A stretch of 26,158 nucleotides of DNA from DASSKO01 sp035690425 (GCA_035690425.1 DASSKO010000058.1:1-26158); one strand, 5' to 3'. Positions 9,587-16,818 are shown, counted from the stretch's first letter. Numbers and translations are program-made. The notes: a model not told the origin generated them from the letters alone.

Positions 9587-11244
9587 CAGGCCGTCCCTCC
9601 CGTCGTTGTGTGGGCTGTGCTCTCCGTTCGGGTCACTGCGCCCTGCACCCGCCGTACGCCGAGGTGCTTGGCATCCAGTCCCGACAGCGGGTGCCCATGG
9701 CCGAAGAACTTTCCGCGCGCCAACAGGGTCACCAGCGGTTTGGTGAAGAAGAACACCACGACGATGTCGACCAGCGTGGTGAGCCCGAGCGCGAACGCGA
9801 AGCCCTTCACCGCGCCGATCGCGAATATGTAGAGCACGAGCGCCGCCAACAGCGTCACGGTGTCCGCGGCGATGATCGTCATCCTCGCGCGCGCCCATCC
9901 AGTCTCGACCGCCTTGCGCAGGCTCTTGCCTTCACGCACCTCGTCTCGCAGCCGCTCGAAGAAGACGATGAAGGAGTCGGCGGTGATGCCGATCGCCACG
10001 ATCAGACCCGCCACCCCCGGCAGGGTCAGGGTGAACCCCATGGTCTCGCTGAGCAGCAGCACGGAGGCGTAGACACCGCTGCCCGCGACCAGGAGCGAGG
10101 TCACGACCACCAGGCCGAGAGCCCGGTAGTACAGCAGGCAGTAGACGACCACGAGCAGCAGCCCGACCAGGCCCGCCACGACACCGGCGAGCAAGGCGTC
10201 GTCGGCGAGCTCGGGGCCTACCACGCTGACGCCCTGGGTGGTGAAGCTCAACGGCAGTGCGCCGTACTGGAGGGAGTTGGCCAGGGCCTGCGCCGACTCC
10301 TGGGTGAAGTTGCCGCTGATCTCGGCCTGACCGGTGCGGATCGCGCCGTTGCTGACCGTCGGTGCGGTCAGCACCCGGCCGTCGAGCACGATCGCGAACT
10401 GCCTGCCGGTGCCGTTGATGCCGGCGGTCACGTCACCGAAGACCTCACTCGCCTCGTCGTCGAACTCCAGCTGTACGACGTAGCCGCCGCCGTTGGGCGG
10501 GATCCCCGAGGAGGCGTCGCTCAGCTCGGTGCCCTCGATGATCGCCGGCGACAGCAGGTACTTCACGCCATTGGCGTCGCAGGTCACCAGCCCGCGGTCA
10601 GGGTTGTCGACCAGGTCCTCGTCGACCTCGCCCTGCGGCGGGCAGGTGTAGTTGCGGTAGCGCTGCAGGAGCTTGTCCGACGGCTGCCACTCCAGCAGTT
10701 CCGCGCCTTCGAGGTCGCTGGGCTGCGACGGGGAAGGAGCAGGGGACGCTGCCCCGCGCTGGGCCCAGGCGGGAGCGACCCTGCGGTTGGCGGGCTGATC
10801 ATTGGGCTTGCTACTGGGCTTGCTACTGGGCTGACTGGCGGGCGGTTGCTGCGAAGCCGTGGCCGGGATCGGCTGGCCCCACACCAGGCGGAACCGCAGC
10901 TGCGCGGTCTGGCCGACCTGCTCGGCGAGCTGACCGCGCTCCTCCCCCGGCACCTCGACCACGATCTGATCGCCGCCCTGGGTGGAGACCTCCGCCTCCG
11001 ACACTCCGGTGCCGTTGACCCGCTGCCGGATGATGTCGACGGCCTCGTCCATCTTCTCCGCGGTGACCTCGCCGGTGCCCTCCGCGGTCTCGGCCTGCAT
11101 GGTCAGGCTGGTGCCGCCCTGCAGGTCCAGCCCCAGCCGCGGCTTCCAGTCGCCACCGAGGGCGACGAGGCCGTACATCGCCGCGAGGACGACCCCGAGG
11201 ACGAGAAGGGTGCGCCCGGGTCGGGACGAGGTGGGTGCTGCCAC
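9586..11244 (-). CDS. secD: Protein translocase subunit SecD
   Basis: A 552-residue RND-family membrane protein, partner of SecF. One membrane segment lies at about 11-29, followed by GLDLQGGTSL, the conserved LGLDLxGG motif (37-46), then a large extracytoplasmic domain. Within it, residues about 128-177 form a Pro/Ser/Gln-rich low-complexity linker containing a short tandem repeat. The second half of the P1 domain runs from about 255 to 345 (FAIVLDGRVLTAPTV). Five membrane segments follow at about 352-505, with GLIVAIGITADSFIVFFERLRDEVREG (413-439) carrying the conserved D of the proton path. The start is GTG, two bases after the yajC stop. Length is typical for actinobacterial SecD, which often carries a disordered linker. 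Confidence 0.95.
   Translation of the reverse strand: MAAPTSSRPGRTLLVLGVVLAAMYGLVALGGDWKPRLGLDLQGGTSLTMQAETAEGTGEVTAEKMDEAVDIIRQRVNGTGVSEAEVSTQGGDQIVVEVPGEERGQLAEQVGQTAQLRFRLVWGQPIPATASQQPPASQPSSKPSSKPNDQPANRRVAPAWAQRGAASPAPSPSQPSDLEGAELLEWQPSDKLLQRYRNYTCPPQGEVDEDLVDNPDRGLVTCDANGVKYLLSPAIIEGTELSDASSGIPPNGGGYVVQLEFDDEASEVFGDVTAGINGTGRQFAIVLDGRVLTAPTVSNGAIRTGQAEISGNFTQESAQALANSLQYGALPLSFTTQGVSVVGPELADDALLAGVVAGLVGLLLVVVYCLLYYRALGLVVVTSLLVAGSGVYASVLLLSETMGFTLTLPGVAGLIVAIGITADSFIVFFERLRDEVREGKSLRKAVETGWARARMTIIAADTVTLLAALVLYIFAIGAVKGFAFALGLTTLVDIVVVFFFTKPLVTLLARGKFFGHGHPLSGLDAKHLGVRRVQGAVTRTESTAHTTTGGTA
10802..10837 (-). repeat. 12-bp imperfect tandem repeat in the secD linker
   Basis: About three copies of a 12-base unit (plus strand TTGGGCTTGCTA, CTGGGCTTGCTA, CTGGGCTGACTG) lie in frame within secD and encode SQPSSKPSSKPN. 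Because the period is a multiple of three, copy-number changes would only lengthen or shorten the extracytoplasmic linker. Confidence 0.75.
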
Positions 11245-11246
11245 CG

Positions 11247-11594
11247 TCAGCGGTCCGGGTCGTTGGACACTGCCGGGCCGGAGCCGGTACCCGCGTCGGA
11301 GTCTGCGTCGGTGTCGGAGACCGCGGCGACTCGATCCTCCACCGAGACGATGGCGTCGCGGTGCACCCGCACCACGACCTCCGGCGCGATCTCCAGCCGC
11401 ACGCCGTCGTCGATGACGGATCGCACCTGGCCGTACATGCCGCTGCCCAACAGCACCGTGTCACCGACCTCGATGCTCGAACGCAGCTGGGTCATCGCCT
11501 TCTGCTTCTTGCGGGCAGGGCGCACGATGAGCAGCCAGAAAATTGCCACGATCAGGATGAGGGGAATGATCTGCGCGACCGCGCTACCGTCCAC
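11247..11594 (-). CDS. yajC: Preprotein translocase subunit YajC
   Basis: A 115-residue single-span membrane protein of the SecDF-YajC complex. Its membrane segment is at about 7-24 (AQIIPLILIVAIFWLLIV), followed immediately by the diagnostic RPARKKQKAM and a soluble domain with VGDTVLLGSGMYGQVRSV. The tail is acidic and low-complexity (SDTDADSDAGTGSG). I chose the GTG at 11594: it has AGGAG eight bases upstream and gives the usual short N-terminus before the membrane helix. The longer open frame upstream crosses the promoter region. It is the first gene of the yajC-secD-secF-apt(-rel) operon. Confidence 0.9.
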   Translation of the reverse strand: MDGSAVAQIIPLILIVAIFWLLIVRPARKKQKAMTQLRSSIEVGDTVLLGSGMYGQVRSVIDDGVRLEIAPEVVVRVHRDAIVSVEDRVAAVSDTDADSDAGTGSGPAVSNDPDR

Positions 11595-11652
11595 GGTGGG
11601 GACTCCTGTGAAGATGACTGCATCGGATGACCGCGCTGGCGGCCAATGGCGG

Positions 11653-11658
11653 AGTCTA
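11653..11658 (-). promoter_or_regulatory. Candidate -10 element for the yajC-secDF-apt operon
   Basis: TAGACT on the minus strand fits TANNNT and lies about 60 bases before the yajC GTG. GAGGCA sits 16 bases further upstream as a weak -35. The region 11595-11734 separates divergent yajC and the HAD gene, and apart from this hexamer and the ribosome-binding sites I see no other element in it. Confidence 0.45.
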
Positions 11659-11734
11659 GCCCGCATCGCGCCATTGCCTCGGCGGGGTGCGGCCGACCGG
11701 TCGCACACCGATACCCGATCGTGAGGAGCAGCGG

Positions 11735-12418
11735 ATGACTCAGCCGGCACACGTCGTGGTCTTCGACGTCAACGAGACGCTGTCGGACATGTCGGTGATG
11801 GGCGGGCACTTCAGCGACATCGGCGCGCCCAGCCACCTGGCCCAGACCTGGTTCGCCGGCGTGCTGCGCGACGGCTTCGCGCTCACCGCAGCCGGCACGA
11901 CCGAACCGTTCGCCGCGCTGGCCACCAACCACCTGCGGGCGCTGCTGCGGGACCAGCCGCTCGATCGCCCGCTCGACTCGGCCGTCGAGCATCTGATGGA
12001 CGCTCTGCTCGGCCTCGACGTCCATCCCGACGTACCCGCGGGCGTGCGGGACCTCGCCGCGCGGGGCCTGCGTCTGGTCACCTTGAGCAACGGCTCGGCG
12101 CAGGTGGCGGACCGGCTGCTGGAGCGCGCCGGCATCCGGTCGCAGTTCGAGAAGCTGTTGTCGGTCGAGCAGGCGGGGCTGTGGAAGCCGGCCCGCCGGG
12201 CCTACGAGTACGCCGCCGGCGAGTGCGGCGTCGACGTCAGCCGGCTGCTGCTGGTGGCGGTGCACCCGTGGGACATCGACGGTGCGGCACGGGCCGGCGC
12301 CAGCACGGCGTGGATCAACCGGTCGGGCGGTGTCTACCCCGACCACTTCACCGCCCCTACCCATGAGGTCGCCGCCCTCGACGAGCTCGGTGCCCTACTC
12401 GTCGAAGAGGGTCGGTAG
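11735..12418 (+). CDS. HAD-superfamily hydrolase, haloacid dehalogenase type II-like
   Basis: A 227-residue cytosolic HAD protein. Motif I is VVFDVNETLSD with the nucleophile at D11. The residue two after it is N rather than the acid/base D of phosphatases, which points to the 2-haloacid dehalogenase-like branch. Motif II is TLSNGS (S118), motif III is K151 in LWKPARRAYEYA, and motif IV is VAVHPWDIDGAARAG. The cap domain covers about 18-95. The substrate cannot be predicted from sequence; many genes so labelled are untested. ATG at 11735 has GAGGAG six bases upstream. The gene is transcribed away from yajC and its 3' end overlaps the ruvB 3' end by 24 bases. It is not part of the conserved core order, so it is probably a lineage-specific insertion. 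Confidence 0.85.
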   Translation: MTQPAHVVVFDVNETLSDMSVMGGHFSDIGAPSHLAQTWFAGVLRDGFALTAAGTTEPFAALATNHLRALLRDQPLDRPLDSAVEHLMDALLGLDVHPDVPAGVRDLAARGLRLVTLSNGSAQVADRLLERAGIRSQFEKLLSVEQAGLWKPARRAYEYAAGECGVDVSRLLLVAVHPWDIDGAARAGASTAWINRSGGVYPDHFTAPTHEVAALDELGALLVEEGR

Positions 12419-13456
12419 GTCGGCGAACACCGCGCCCTCCGGGACGCGGAGGCCGAGGTGGTGCCACGCGGTCGGGGTGGCGACGCGGCCCCGAGGCGTG
12501 CGCGCCAGCATGCCGCCGCGGACCAGGAACGGCTCGGCGACCTCCTCGACCGTCTCACGCTCCTCGCCCACGGCGACCGCCAGCGTGCCGAGACCGACCG
12601 GGCCCCCGCCGAAGCGACGGCACAAGGCGTCGAGCACCGACCGGTCGAGCCGGTCCAGGCCGAGCTCGTCGACCTCGTAGAGCTCCAGCGCGGCCTTGGC
12701 CACCCGCAGGTTGATGACGCCGTCGGCGCGCACCTGCGCGTAGTCGCGCACCCGCCGCAGCAGCCGGTTGGCGATGCGCGGCGTGCCGCGGGAGCGAGAG
12801 GCGATCTCGGCGCCGCCCTCGCCGGTGACCGCGACGTCGAGCAGCTTCGCGGAGCGGTGCACGATCTGCTCCAGCTCGTGCGGCTCGTAGAACTCCAAAT
12901 GCGCGGTGAAGCCGAAGCGGTCGCGCAGGGGGCTGGGCAGCAGACCCGAACGGGTCGTGGCCCCCACGAGCGTGAACGGCGGAATCTCCAGCGGGATGGC
13001 GGTGGCGCCAGGCCCCTTGCCGACGACGACGTCGACCCGGAAATCCTCCATGGCCAGGTAGAGCATCTCCTCGGCCGGCCGCGACATCCGGTGGATCTCG
13101 TCGAGGAACAGCACCTCGCCCTCGCCGAGCCCGGACAGGATCGCCGCCAGGTCGCCGGCATGCTGGATCGCCGGTCCGCTGGTCAGCCTCAGCGGTGCCG
13201 ACATCTCCGCAGCGATGATCATCGCCAGCGTCGTCTTGCCCAGCCCCGGGGGCCCCGACAGCAGCACGTGGTCGGGCGTCCGGTCCCGCCCGCGGGCAGC
13301 CTCCAGCACCAGCGCGAGCTGTTCACAGACCCGGTCCTGCCCGATGACTTCCCCGAGCGAGCGTGGCCGCAGTGCGGACTCGACCGCCCGCTCGTCGCCG
13401 TCGGCCTCGGCCGTCACCAGCGCGCGCCCGGCCGCGGACTCCGCGTCGTCAGTCAC
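12395..13456 (-). CDS. ruvB: Holliday junction branch migration DNA helicase RuvB
   Basis: A 353-residue AAA+ ATPase that forms hexameric rings flanking RuvA tetramers and drives branch migration. Walker A is GPPGLGKTT near 68-76, Walker B is LFLDEIHR near 117-123, sensor I is VGATTRSG, and the arginine-finger region follows in LLPSPLRDRFG. The C-terminal winged-helix domain contains RGMLARTPRGR-type residues (GGMLARTPRGRVAT). I chose GTG at 13456, seven bases after the ruvA stop, with GAGGGG as ribosome-binding site. The much longer open frame upstream runs antiparallel to nothing conserved and overlaps ruvA. It is the last gene of ruvC-ruvA-ruvB and its 3' end overlaps the convergent HAD gene. 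Confidence 0.95.
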   Translation of the reverse strand: MTDDAESAAGRALVTAEADGDERAVESALRPRSLGEVIGQDRVCEQLALVLEAARGRDRTPDHVLLSGPPGLGKTTLAMIIAAEMSAPLRLTSGPAIQHAGDLAAILSGLGEGEVLFLDEIHRMSRPAEEMLYLAMEDFRVDVVVGKGPGATAIPLEIPPFTLVGATTRSGLLPSPLRDRFGFTAHLEFYEPHELEQIVHRSAKLLDVAVTGEGGAEIASRSRGTPRIANRLLRRVRDYAQVRADGVINLRVAKAALELYEVDELGLDRLDRSVLDALCRRFGGGPVGLGTLAVAVGEERETVEEVAEPFLVRGGMLARTPRGRVATPTAWHHLGLRVPEGAVFADLPTLFDE

Positions 13457-13463
13457 CGGCCCC

Positions 13464-14069
13464 TCACACCTTCGACAACGTGCGCAGCGCCGCGCGCAGC
13501 AGGGTGGCGACGTCGGGGGCCTCGCCGGCCTGGTCGGCCACCGCGGCGACCGCGGACTCGGTGTCCTTGGCCGACCAGCCGAGGTTGAGCAGCGCGCTGT
13601 GCACCTGCTCGCGCCAGCCGCCGGTCGCGGGATCCCCCCCGGCCGGGGCGGCACCGGCGGCACCGGTCGGAGCACCGATGCGGTCCTTGAGCTCGAGCAC
13701 GATGCGCTGGGCGCCCTTGCGGCCGATGCCGGGCACCCTGGTCAGCGTCGCGAGGTCCTCCGCGGAGATCGCGCGGCGCAGCTCGTCGGGGCCGTGCACG
13801 GCGAGCATCGCCTGCGCGAGCTTGGGCCCGACACCGCTCGCGGTCTGCACCAGCTCGAAGACGCCACGCTCGTCGTCGTCGGCGAAGCCGAACAGCGTGA
13901 GCGAGTCTTCCCGCACGACCAGGGCGGTCGACAACCGGGTCTGCCGACCGATACGCAGGCCGGCCAGCGTGGCCGGTGCGCACATCACCTGCAGGCCGAC
14001 ACCGCCGACCTCGACGACGGCGGAGTCGAGGCCGACAGAGGCGACGGCCCCGGTGACGAAGGCGATGAT
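13464..14069 (-). CDS. ruvA: Holliday junction branch migration protein RuvA, apparent ATC start
   Basis: RuvA binds the four-way junction and loads RuvB. The 201-residue frame has the N-terminal OB domain (IAFVTGAVAS, then SAVVEVGGVGLQV), two helix-hairpin-helix motifs (LVQTASGVGPKLAQAM and LTRVPGIGRKGAQRI), a Gly/Ala/Pro linker, and a C-terminal RuvB-binding domain (SALLNLGWSAKD). The first ATG/GTG/TTG in frame is GTG at 13988, which would delete two strands of the OB domain. Homologues start M-I-A-x-V; here the matching codons are ATC ATC GCC at 14069. AGGAG lies nine bases before 14069. An alternative is CTG at 14078, overlapping the ruvC stop as CTGA, but AGGAG abuts it. The start codon is therefore uncertain; the rest is secure. 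Confidence 0.85.
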   Translation of the reverse strand: MIAFVTGAVASVGLDSAVVEVGGVGLQVMCAPATLAGLRIGRQTRLSTALVVREDSLTLFGFADDDERGVFELVQTASGVGPKLAQAMLAVHGPDELRRAISAEDLATLTRVPGIGRKGAQRIVLELKDRIGAPTGAAGAAPAGGDPATGGWREQVHSALLNLGWSAKDTESAVAAVADQAGEAPDVATLLRAALRTLSKV

Positions 14070-14074
14070 GGCTC

Positions 14075-14605
14075 TCAGCTCCTCTCGGCCCGCGCCCTGG
14101 TCGACCTGACGGCGGCTTGCAGTCTGGACGTGGCCACCCCGCGCCAGACGTGACAGATCGCCAGCGCCAGCGCGTCCGCGGCGTCGGCGGGCCTGGGCTG
14201 CGCCTGCAGGCGCAGCAGCCGGGTGACCATGGTCGCGATCTGCGCCTTGTCGGCGCGCCCGTTGCCGGTGACCGCAGCCTTGACCTCACTGGGCGTGTGC
14301 ATGGCGACCGGCAGGCCGCGTCGGGCCGCGACGACCATTGCGACCGCGCTGGCCTGCGCGGTGCCCATCACGGTGCTGACGTTGTGCTGGCTGAAGACCC
14401 GCTCGACGGCCACCACGTCGGGCCGGTGCTCGTCGAGCCACTGCTCCAGCGCGGCCTCGACCAGCATCAACCGCTGCGGCACGGCCATGTCCGCCGGCGT
14501 GCGCGACACCCCGACAGCGACCAGGTGCAGGGCGCGGCCGGCCTGGCCGTCGACGACGCCCAGACCGCACCGGGTAAGGCCGGGATCGACCCCGAGCACA
14601 CGCAT
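14075..14605 (-). CDS. ruvC: Crossover junction endodeoxyribonuclease RuvC
   Basis: A 176-residue resolvase that cleaves Holliday junctions as a dimer. The RNase H-like acidic residues are present: D7 in MRVLGVDPGL, E68 in DVVAVERVF, and D141 and D144 in the PADAADALALA stretch. The GNGRADKAQ loop near 114-122 is the usual substrate-facing segment. I chose ATG at 14605, directly before the catalytic strand, with GGAGG four bases upstream; a GTG one codon earlier is possible. It is the first gene of the ruvCAB operon and lies 11 bases downstream of a LexA-type operator. Confidence 0.95.
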   Translation of the reverse strand: MRVLGVDPGLTRCGLGVVDGQAGRALHLVAVGVSRTPADMAVPQRLMLVEAALEQWLDEHRPDVVAVERVFSQHNVSTVMGTAQASAVAMVVAARRGLPVAMHTPSEVKAAVTGNGRADKAQIATMVTRLLRLQAQPRPADAADALALAICHVWRGVATSRLQAAVRSTRARAERS

Positions 14606-14615
14606 CACACCTCCA

Positions 14616-14631
14616 GCGAACAGGTGTTCGA
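14616..14631 (-). promoter_or_regulatory. LexA-binding SOS box upstream of ruvC
   Basis: The minus strand reads TCGAACACCTGTTCGC, one base away from the actinobacterial SOS box TCGAAC-RNNY-GTTCGA (spacer ACCT fits RNNY). It lies between a TACAGT -10-like hexamer (14638-14633) and the ruvC ribosome-binding site, so LexA bound here would cover the transcription start. Regulation of ruvCAB by LexA is established in mycobacteria and other bacteria. Confidence 0.8.
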
Positions 14632-14632
14632 C

Positions 14633-14638
14633 ACTGTA
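14633..14638 (-). promoter_or_regulatory. Candidate -10 element of ruvCAB
   Basis: TACAGT on the minus strand fits TANNNT and abuts the SOS box, placing the predicted start of transcription inside the operator. No strong -35 is visible. Confidence 0.45.
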
Positions 14639-14659
14639 GCCAGGCCGACCCCCACCCGT

Positions 14660-14682
14660 CACGGCGACGCGCCGTCGCCGTG
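14660..14682 (-). terminator. Perfect hairpin downstream of yebC
   Basis: CACGGCGACG (14660-14669) and CGTCGCCGTG (14673-14682) form a perfect 10-bp stem with a three-base loop, starting 12 bases after the yebC stop. There is no U-tract. It separates the pdx-yebC transcript from the ruvCAB promoter. Confidence 0.75.
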
Positions 14683-14694
14683 CTGTCTCAGGGA

Positions 14695-15477
14695 TCAGGC
14701 GTCCAGCTCGGCCAGCACCTGGTCGGGCACGTCGACGTTGGCGAACACGTTCTGCACGTCGTCGGAGTCGTCGAGCGCATCGATCAGCCGGAAGACCTTA
14801 CGCGCGGTGTCGGCGTCGGCCTCCACCTGCATCGAGGGCACGAACGACGCCTCGGCGGAGTCGTAGTCGAGCCCGGCGTCCTGCAGCGCGGTGCGCACCG
14901 CCACCAGGTCGGTGGGCTCGCAGATCACCTCGAAGCTCTCCCCGAGGTCGTTGACCTCCTCCGCGCCGGCCTCCAGCACGGCGGCGAGCACGCCGTCCTC
15001 ACCGACCTCGCCGTCCGGACCGACTGCGCCGGAGTCCTGCTGCTTGGGCAGTACGACGACGCCCTTGCGGTTGAACAGATATGCGACCGACCCGGCGTCG
15101 GCCATCGAGCCACCGTTGCGCGACATCGCCGTACGCACGTCGCCCGCGGCACGGTTCTTGTTGTCGGTGAGGCACTCCACGAGCAGCGCGACACCACCGG
15201 GCCCGTAGCCCTCGTACATGGTCGTCTGCCAGTCGGCCCCGCCGGCCTCGGCTCCCGAGCCGCGCTTGACCGCCCGGTCGATGTTGTCGTTGGGGACCGA
15301 CGACTTCTTCGCCTTCTGGATGGCGTCGTAGAGCGTCGGGTTGCCGGCGGGGTCACCGCCGCCGAGCCGGGCCGCCACCTCGACGTTCTTGATCAGCTTG
15401 GCGAACAGCTTGCCGCGCCGCGCGTCGACGACGGCCTTCTTGTGCTTGGTCGTCGCCCATTTGGAGTGGCCGGACAT
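14695..15477 (-). CDS. yebC: YebC/PmpR-family (TACO1-like) protein
   Basis: A 260-residue cytosolic protein of the YebC family. The highly conserved N-terminus MSGHSKWATTKHKKAVVDARRG is present, followed by AKLIKNVEVAARLGGGDPAGNPTL, MYEGYGPGGVALLVE and AYLFNRKGVV. The family has been described as a transcriptional regulator in some bacteria and, for TACO1 and some YebC proteins, as helping ribosomes translate difficult sequences; which applies here is not shown by the sequence. ATG at 15477 has AGGAGG upstream. It lies 41 bases after pdxT and immediately before ruvC, the usual yebC-ruvC neighbourhood, but a hairpin and a separate promoter lie between them. Confidence 0.95.
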   Translation of the reverse strand: MSGHSKWATTKHKKAVVDARRGKLFAKLIKNVEVAARLGGGDPAGNPTLYDAIQKAKKSSVPNDNIDRAVKRGSGAEAGGADWQTTMYEGYGPGGVALLVECLTDNKNRAAGDVRTAMSRNGGSMADAGSVAYLFNRKGVVVLPKQQDSGAVGPDGEVGEDGVLAAVLEAGAEEVNDLGESFEVICEPTDLVAVRTALQDAGLDYDSAEASFVPSMQVEADADTARKVFRLIDALDDSDDVQNVFANVDVPDQVLAELDA

Positions 15478-15518
15478 GCAGGTCTCCTCCTCGTCCTCTC
15501 ACGCGGTCCACTGGCCCG

Positions 15519-16169
15519 CTAGCTCTGCACCAGACCCACGAAGTGACGGTGTATCCGGTCGTCGCCGGTGATCTCGGGATGGAACGACGTCGCGAGCAGG
15601 TGCTCCTGCTGCACCGCGACGATCCTACCGCCGGCCCCACCGGCGGGACTGTCGGCGGGACTGTCGGCGGCCACCCGGGCCAGCACCTGCACTGCAGAGC
15701 CCACCTTCTCCACCCAGGGGGCGCGGATGAACACCGCGTGGAAGTGCTCACGGCCGGCCCGGTCCCGGCCGTGCTCGCGAAGGGCCTCGAAGTCGACGTC
15801 GGCCTCGAAGGAGTCGACCTGCCGGCCGAACGCGTTGCGCCGTACCGTGATGTCGAGCCCGCCGATGGTCTGCTGTCCGTCGACGCCGTTCTCGATCCGG
15901 TCGGCGAGCATGATCATGCCCGCGCAGGTGCCGAGTGCCGGCAGGCCCGACCGCACCCGCTCCCGCAGCGGCTCGAAGATCTCGAAGGCGACCGCGAGCT
16001 TGTGCATCGTGGTCGACTCACCGCCGGGCATCACGATCCCGTCGACTCGCGCCAACTCGCTCTCGCGCCGGACCGGCACGGCATCGGCGCCCGCCCCGCG
16101 CAGCATCGCGAGGTGCTCACGCACGTCTCCCTGCAGGGCGAGTACGCCGATCGTGGGGCCGTTCGCCAC
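15519..16169 (-). CDS. pdxT: Pyridoxal 5'-phosphate synthase glutaminase subunit PdxT
   Basis: A 216-residue class I glutaminase that supplies ammonia to PdxS for PLP synthesis. The start GVLALQGDVREHLAML, the PGGESTTM motif (48-55), nucleophile C82 in GTCAGMIMLAD, and the H197/E199 pair in SFHPEITGDDRIH form the catalytic triad. A loop near residues 167-180 carries an unusual ADSPADSPAGGAGG insertion encoded by a 12-bp tandem duplication. The start is GTG with GAGGAG five bases upstream; that ribosome-binding site lies in a tandem repeat. PdxS is encoded one gene upstream. Confidence 0.95.
   Translation of the reverse strand: MANGPTIGVLALQGDVREHLAMLRGAGADAVPVRRESELARVDGIVMPGGESTTMHKLAVAFEIFEPLRERVRSGLPALGTCAGMIMLADRIENGVDGQQTIGGLDITVRRNAFGRQVDSFEADVDFEALREHGRDRAGREHFHAVFIRAPWVEKVGSAVQVLARVAADSPADSPAGGAGGRIVAVQQEHLLATSFHPEITGDDRIHRHFVGLVQS
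15642..15665 (-). repeat. 12-bp tandem duplication inside pdxT
   Basis: Two perfect copies of GGCGGGACTGTC (plus strand) lie in frame and encode the repeated A-D-S-P in a PdxT surface loop. The period keeps the frame. Confidence 0.85.
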
Positions 16170-16176
16170 ATCTTCT

Positions 16177-16224
16177 CCTCACGCCGAGATCGCAATTCTT
16201 CCTCGCGCCGAGAGCGCAGTTATG
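16177..16224. repeat. 24-bp imperfect tandem repeat between the DUF6891-like gene and pdxT
   Basis: Two adjacent 24-base units, 16177-16200 and 16201-16224, match at 19 of 24 positions (plus strand CCTCACGCCGAGATCGCA and CCTCGCGCCGAGAGCGCA cores), and a third copy begins at 16225. On the minus strand the first unit contributes most of the pdxT ribosome-binding site (GAGGAG), the second holds a similar GAGGAAG, and the second also contains the TAA stop of the upstream gene. Confidence 0.7.
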
Positions 16225-16818
16225 CCTCGGCCAACCTACGTTGCCAGAAGGCCGCGACCTCGATCCGGCCCTCGTCGAAGTGGGCCGCAAGGCCATGGTC
16301 GGCGAACACCGCGACCACCTCGTCCAGCAGCTCGTCGCCGGGCGCGGCGTTCGCGGTGTCACCGTGCCACAGGTTGACCTCGAGCATGCCGTGGTCGATC
16401 GCGTGCCACACGTCCGGCGCGGTGAACCAGGCGATGCCACGCGTGCGCTGACCGGCATCGTCGAGTCGCTCCAGCTCGCGGGTGGCGGCCCAGTGGTCGT
16501 CGACACCCTGCAGCACCACCAGGTCACGGTGCTCGAGCGCCGCGAAGACCTGCTCGAGCCGGTCGTGGTCGGTGACGTCCGGCCAGCCGGCCTGCTCCTC
16601 GAGCAGCTCGGCGCGCACCTCGGCCAGCACGCGGTGGGCGAACACCGCCGCCTCGTCGGCCCCGAGGTCCTCCGCCGCCGCCTCGGACACCTCGACCACC
16701 ACGGCGTGGTCGGCGAGCAGCCCGGCGCGTGCCTGCACCCGCGCGAAGTCGCGCACCCGCTCGGCGGGGTCGACGTCTGCGGTGCCGCGCAGCCGACCCG
16801 TCCCACGACCCTTGGCGG

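Noticed and set aside
9610..11724. Plus-strand open frame of about 700 codons opposite secD and yajC
   Set aside because: Antisense shadow rich in R, G, H and Q with no conserved motif; the membrane proteins on the minus strand are unambiguous.
13464..13988. RuvA starting at GTG 13988 (174 residues)
   Set aside because: This start would remove the first strands of the OB fold, although the conserved residues are present in frame upstream.
14606..14694. tRNA or small RNA gene between ruvC and yebC
   Set aside because: The strong hairpin is only a 10-bp stem with a three-base loop directly after the yebC stop, which fits a terminator; no cloverleaf is possible.
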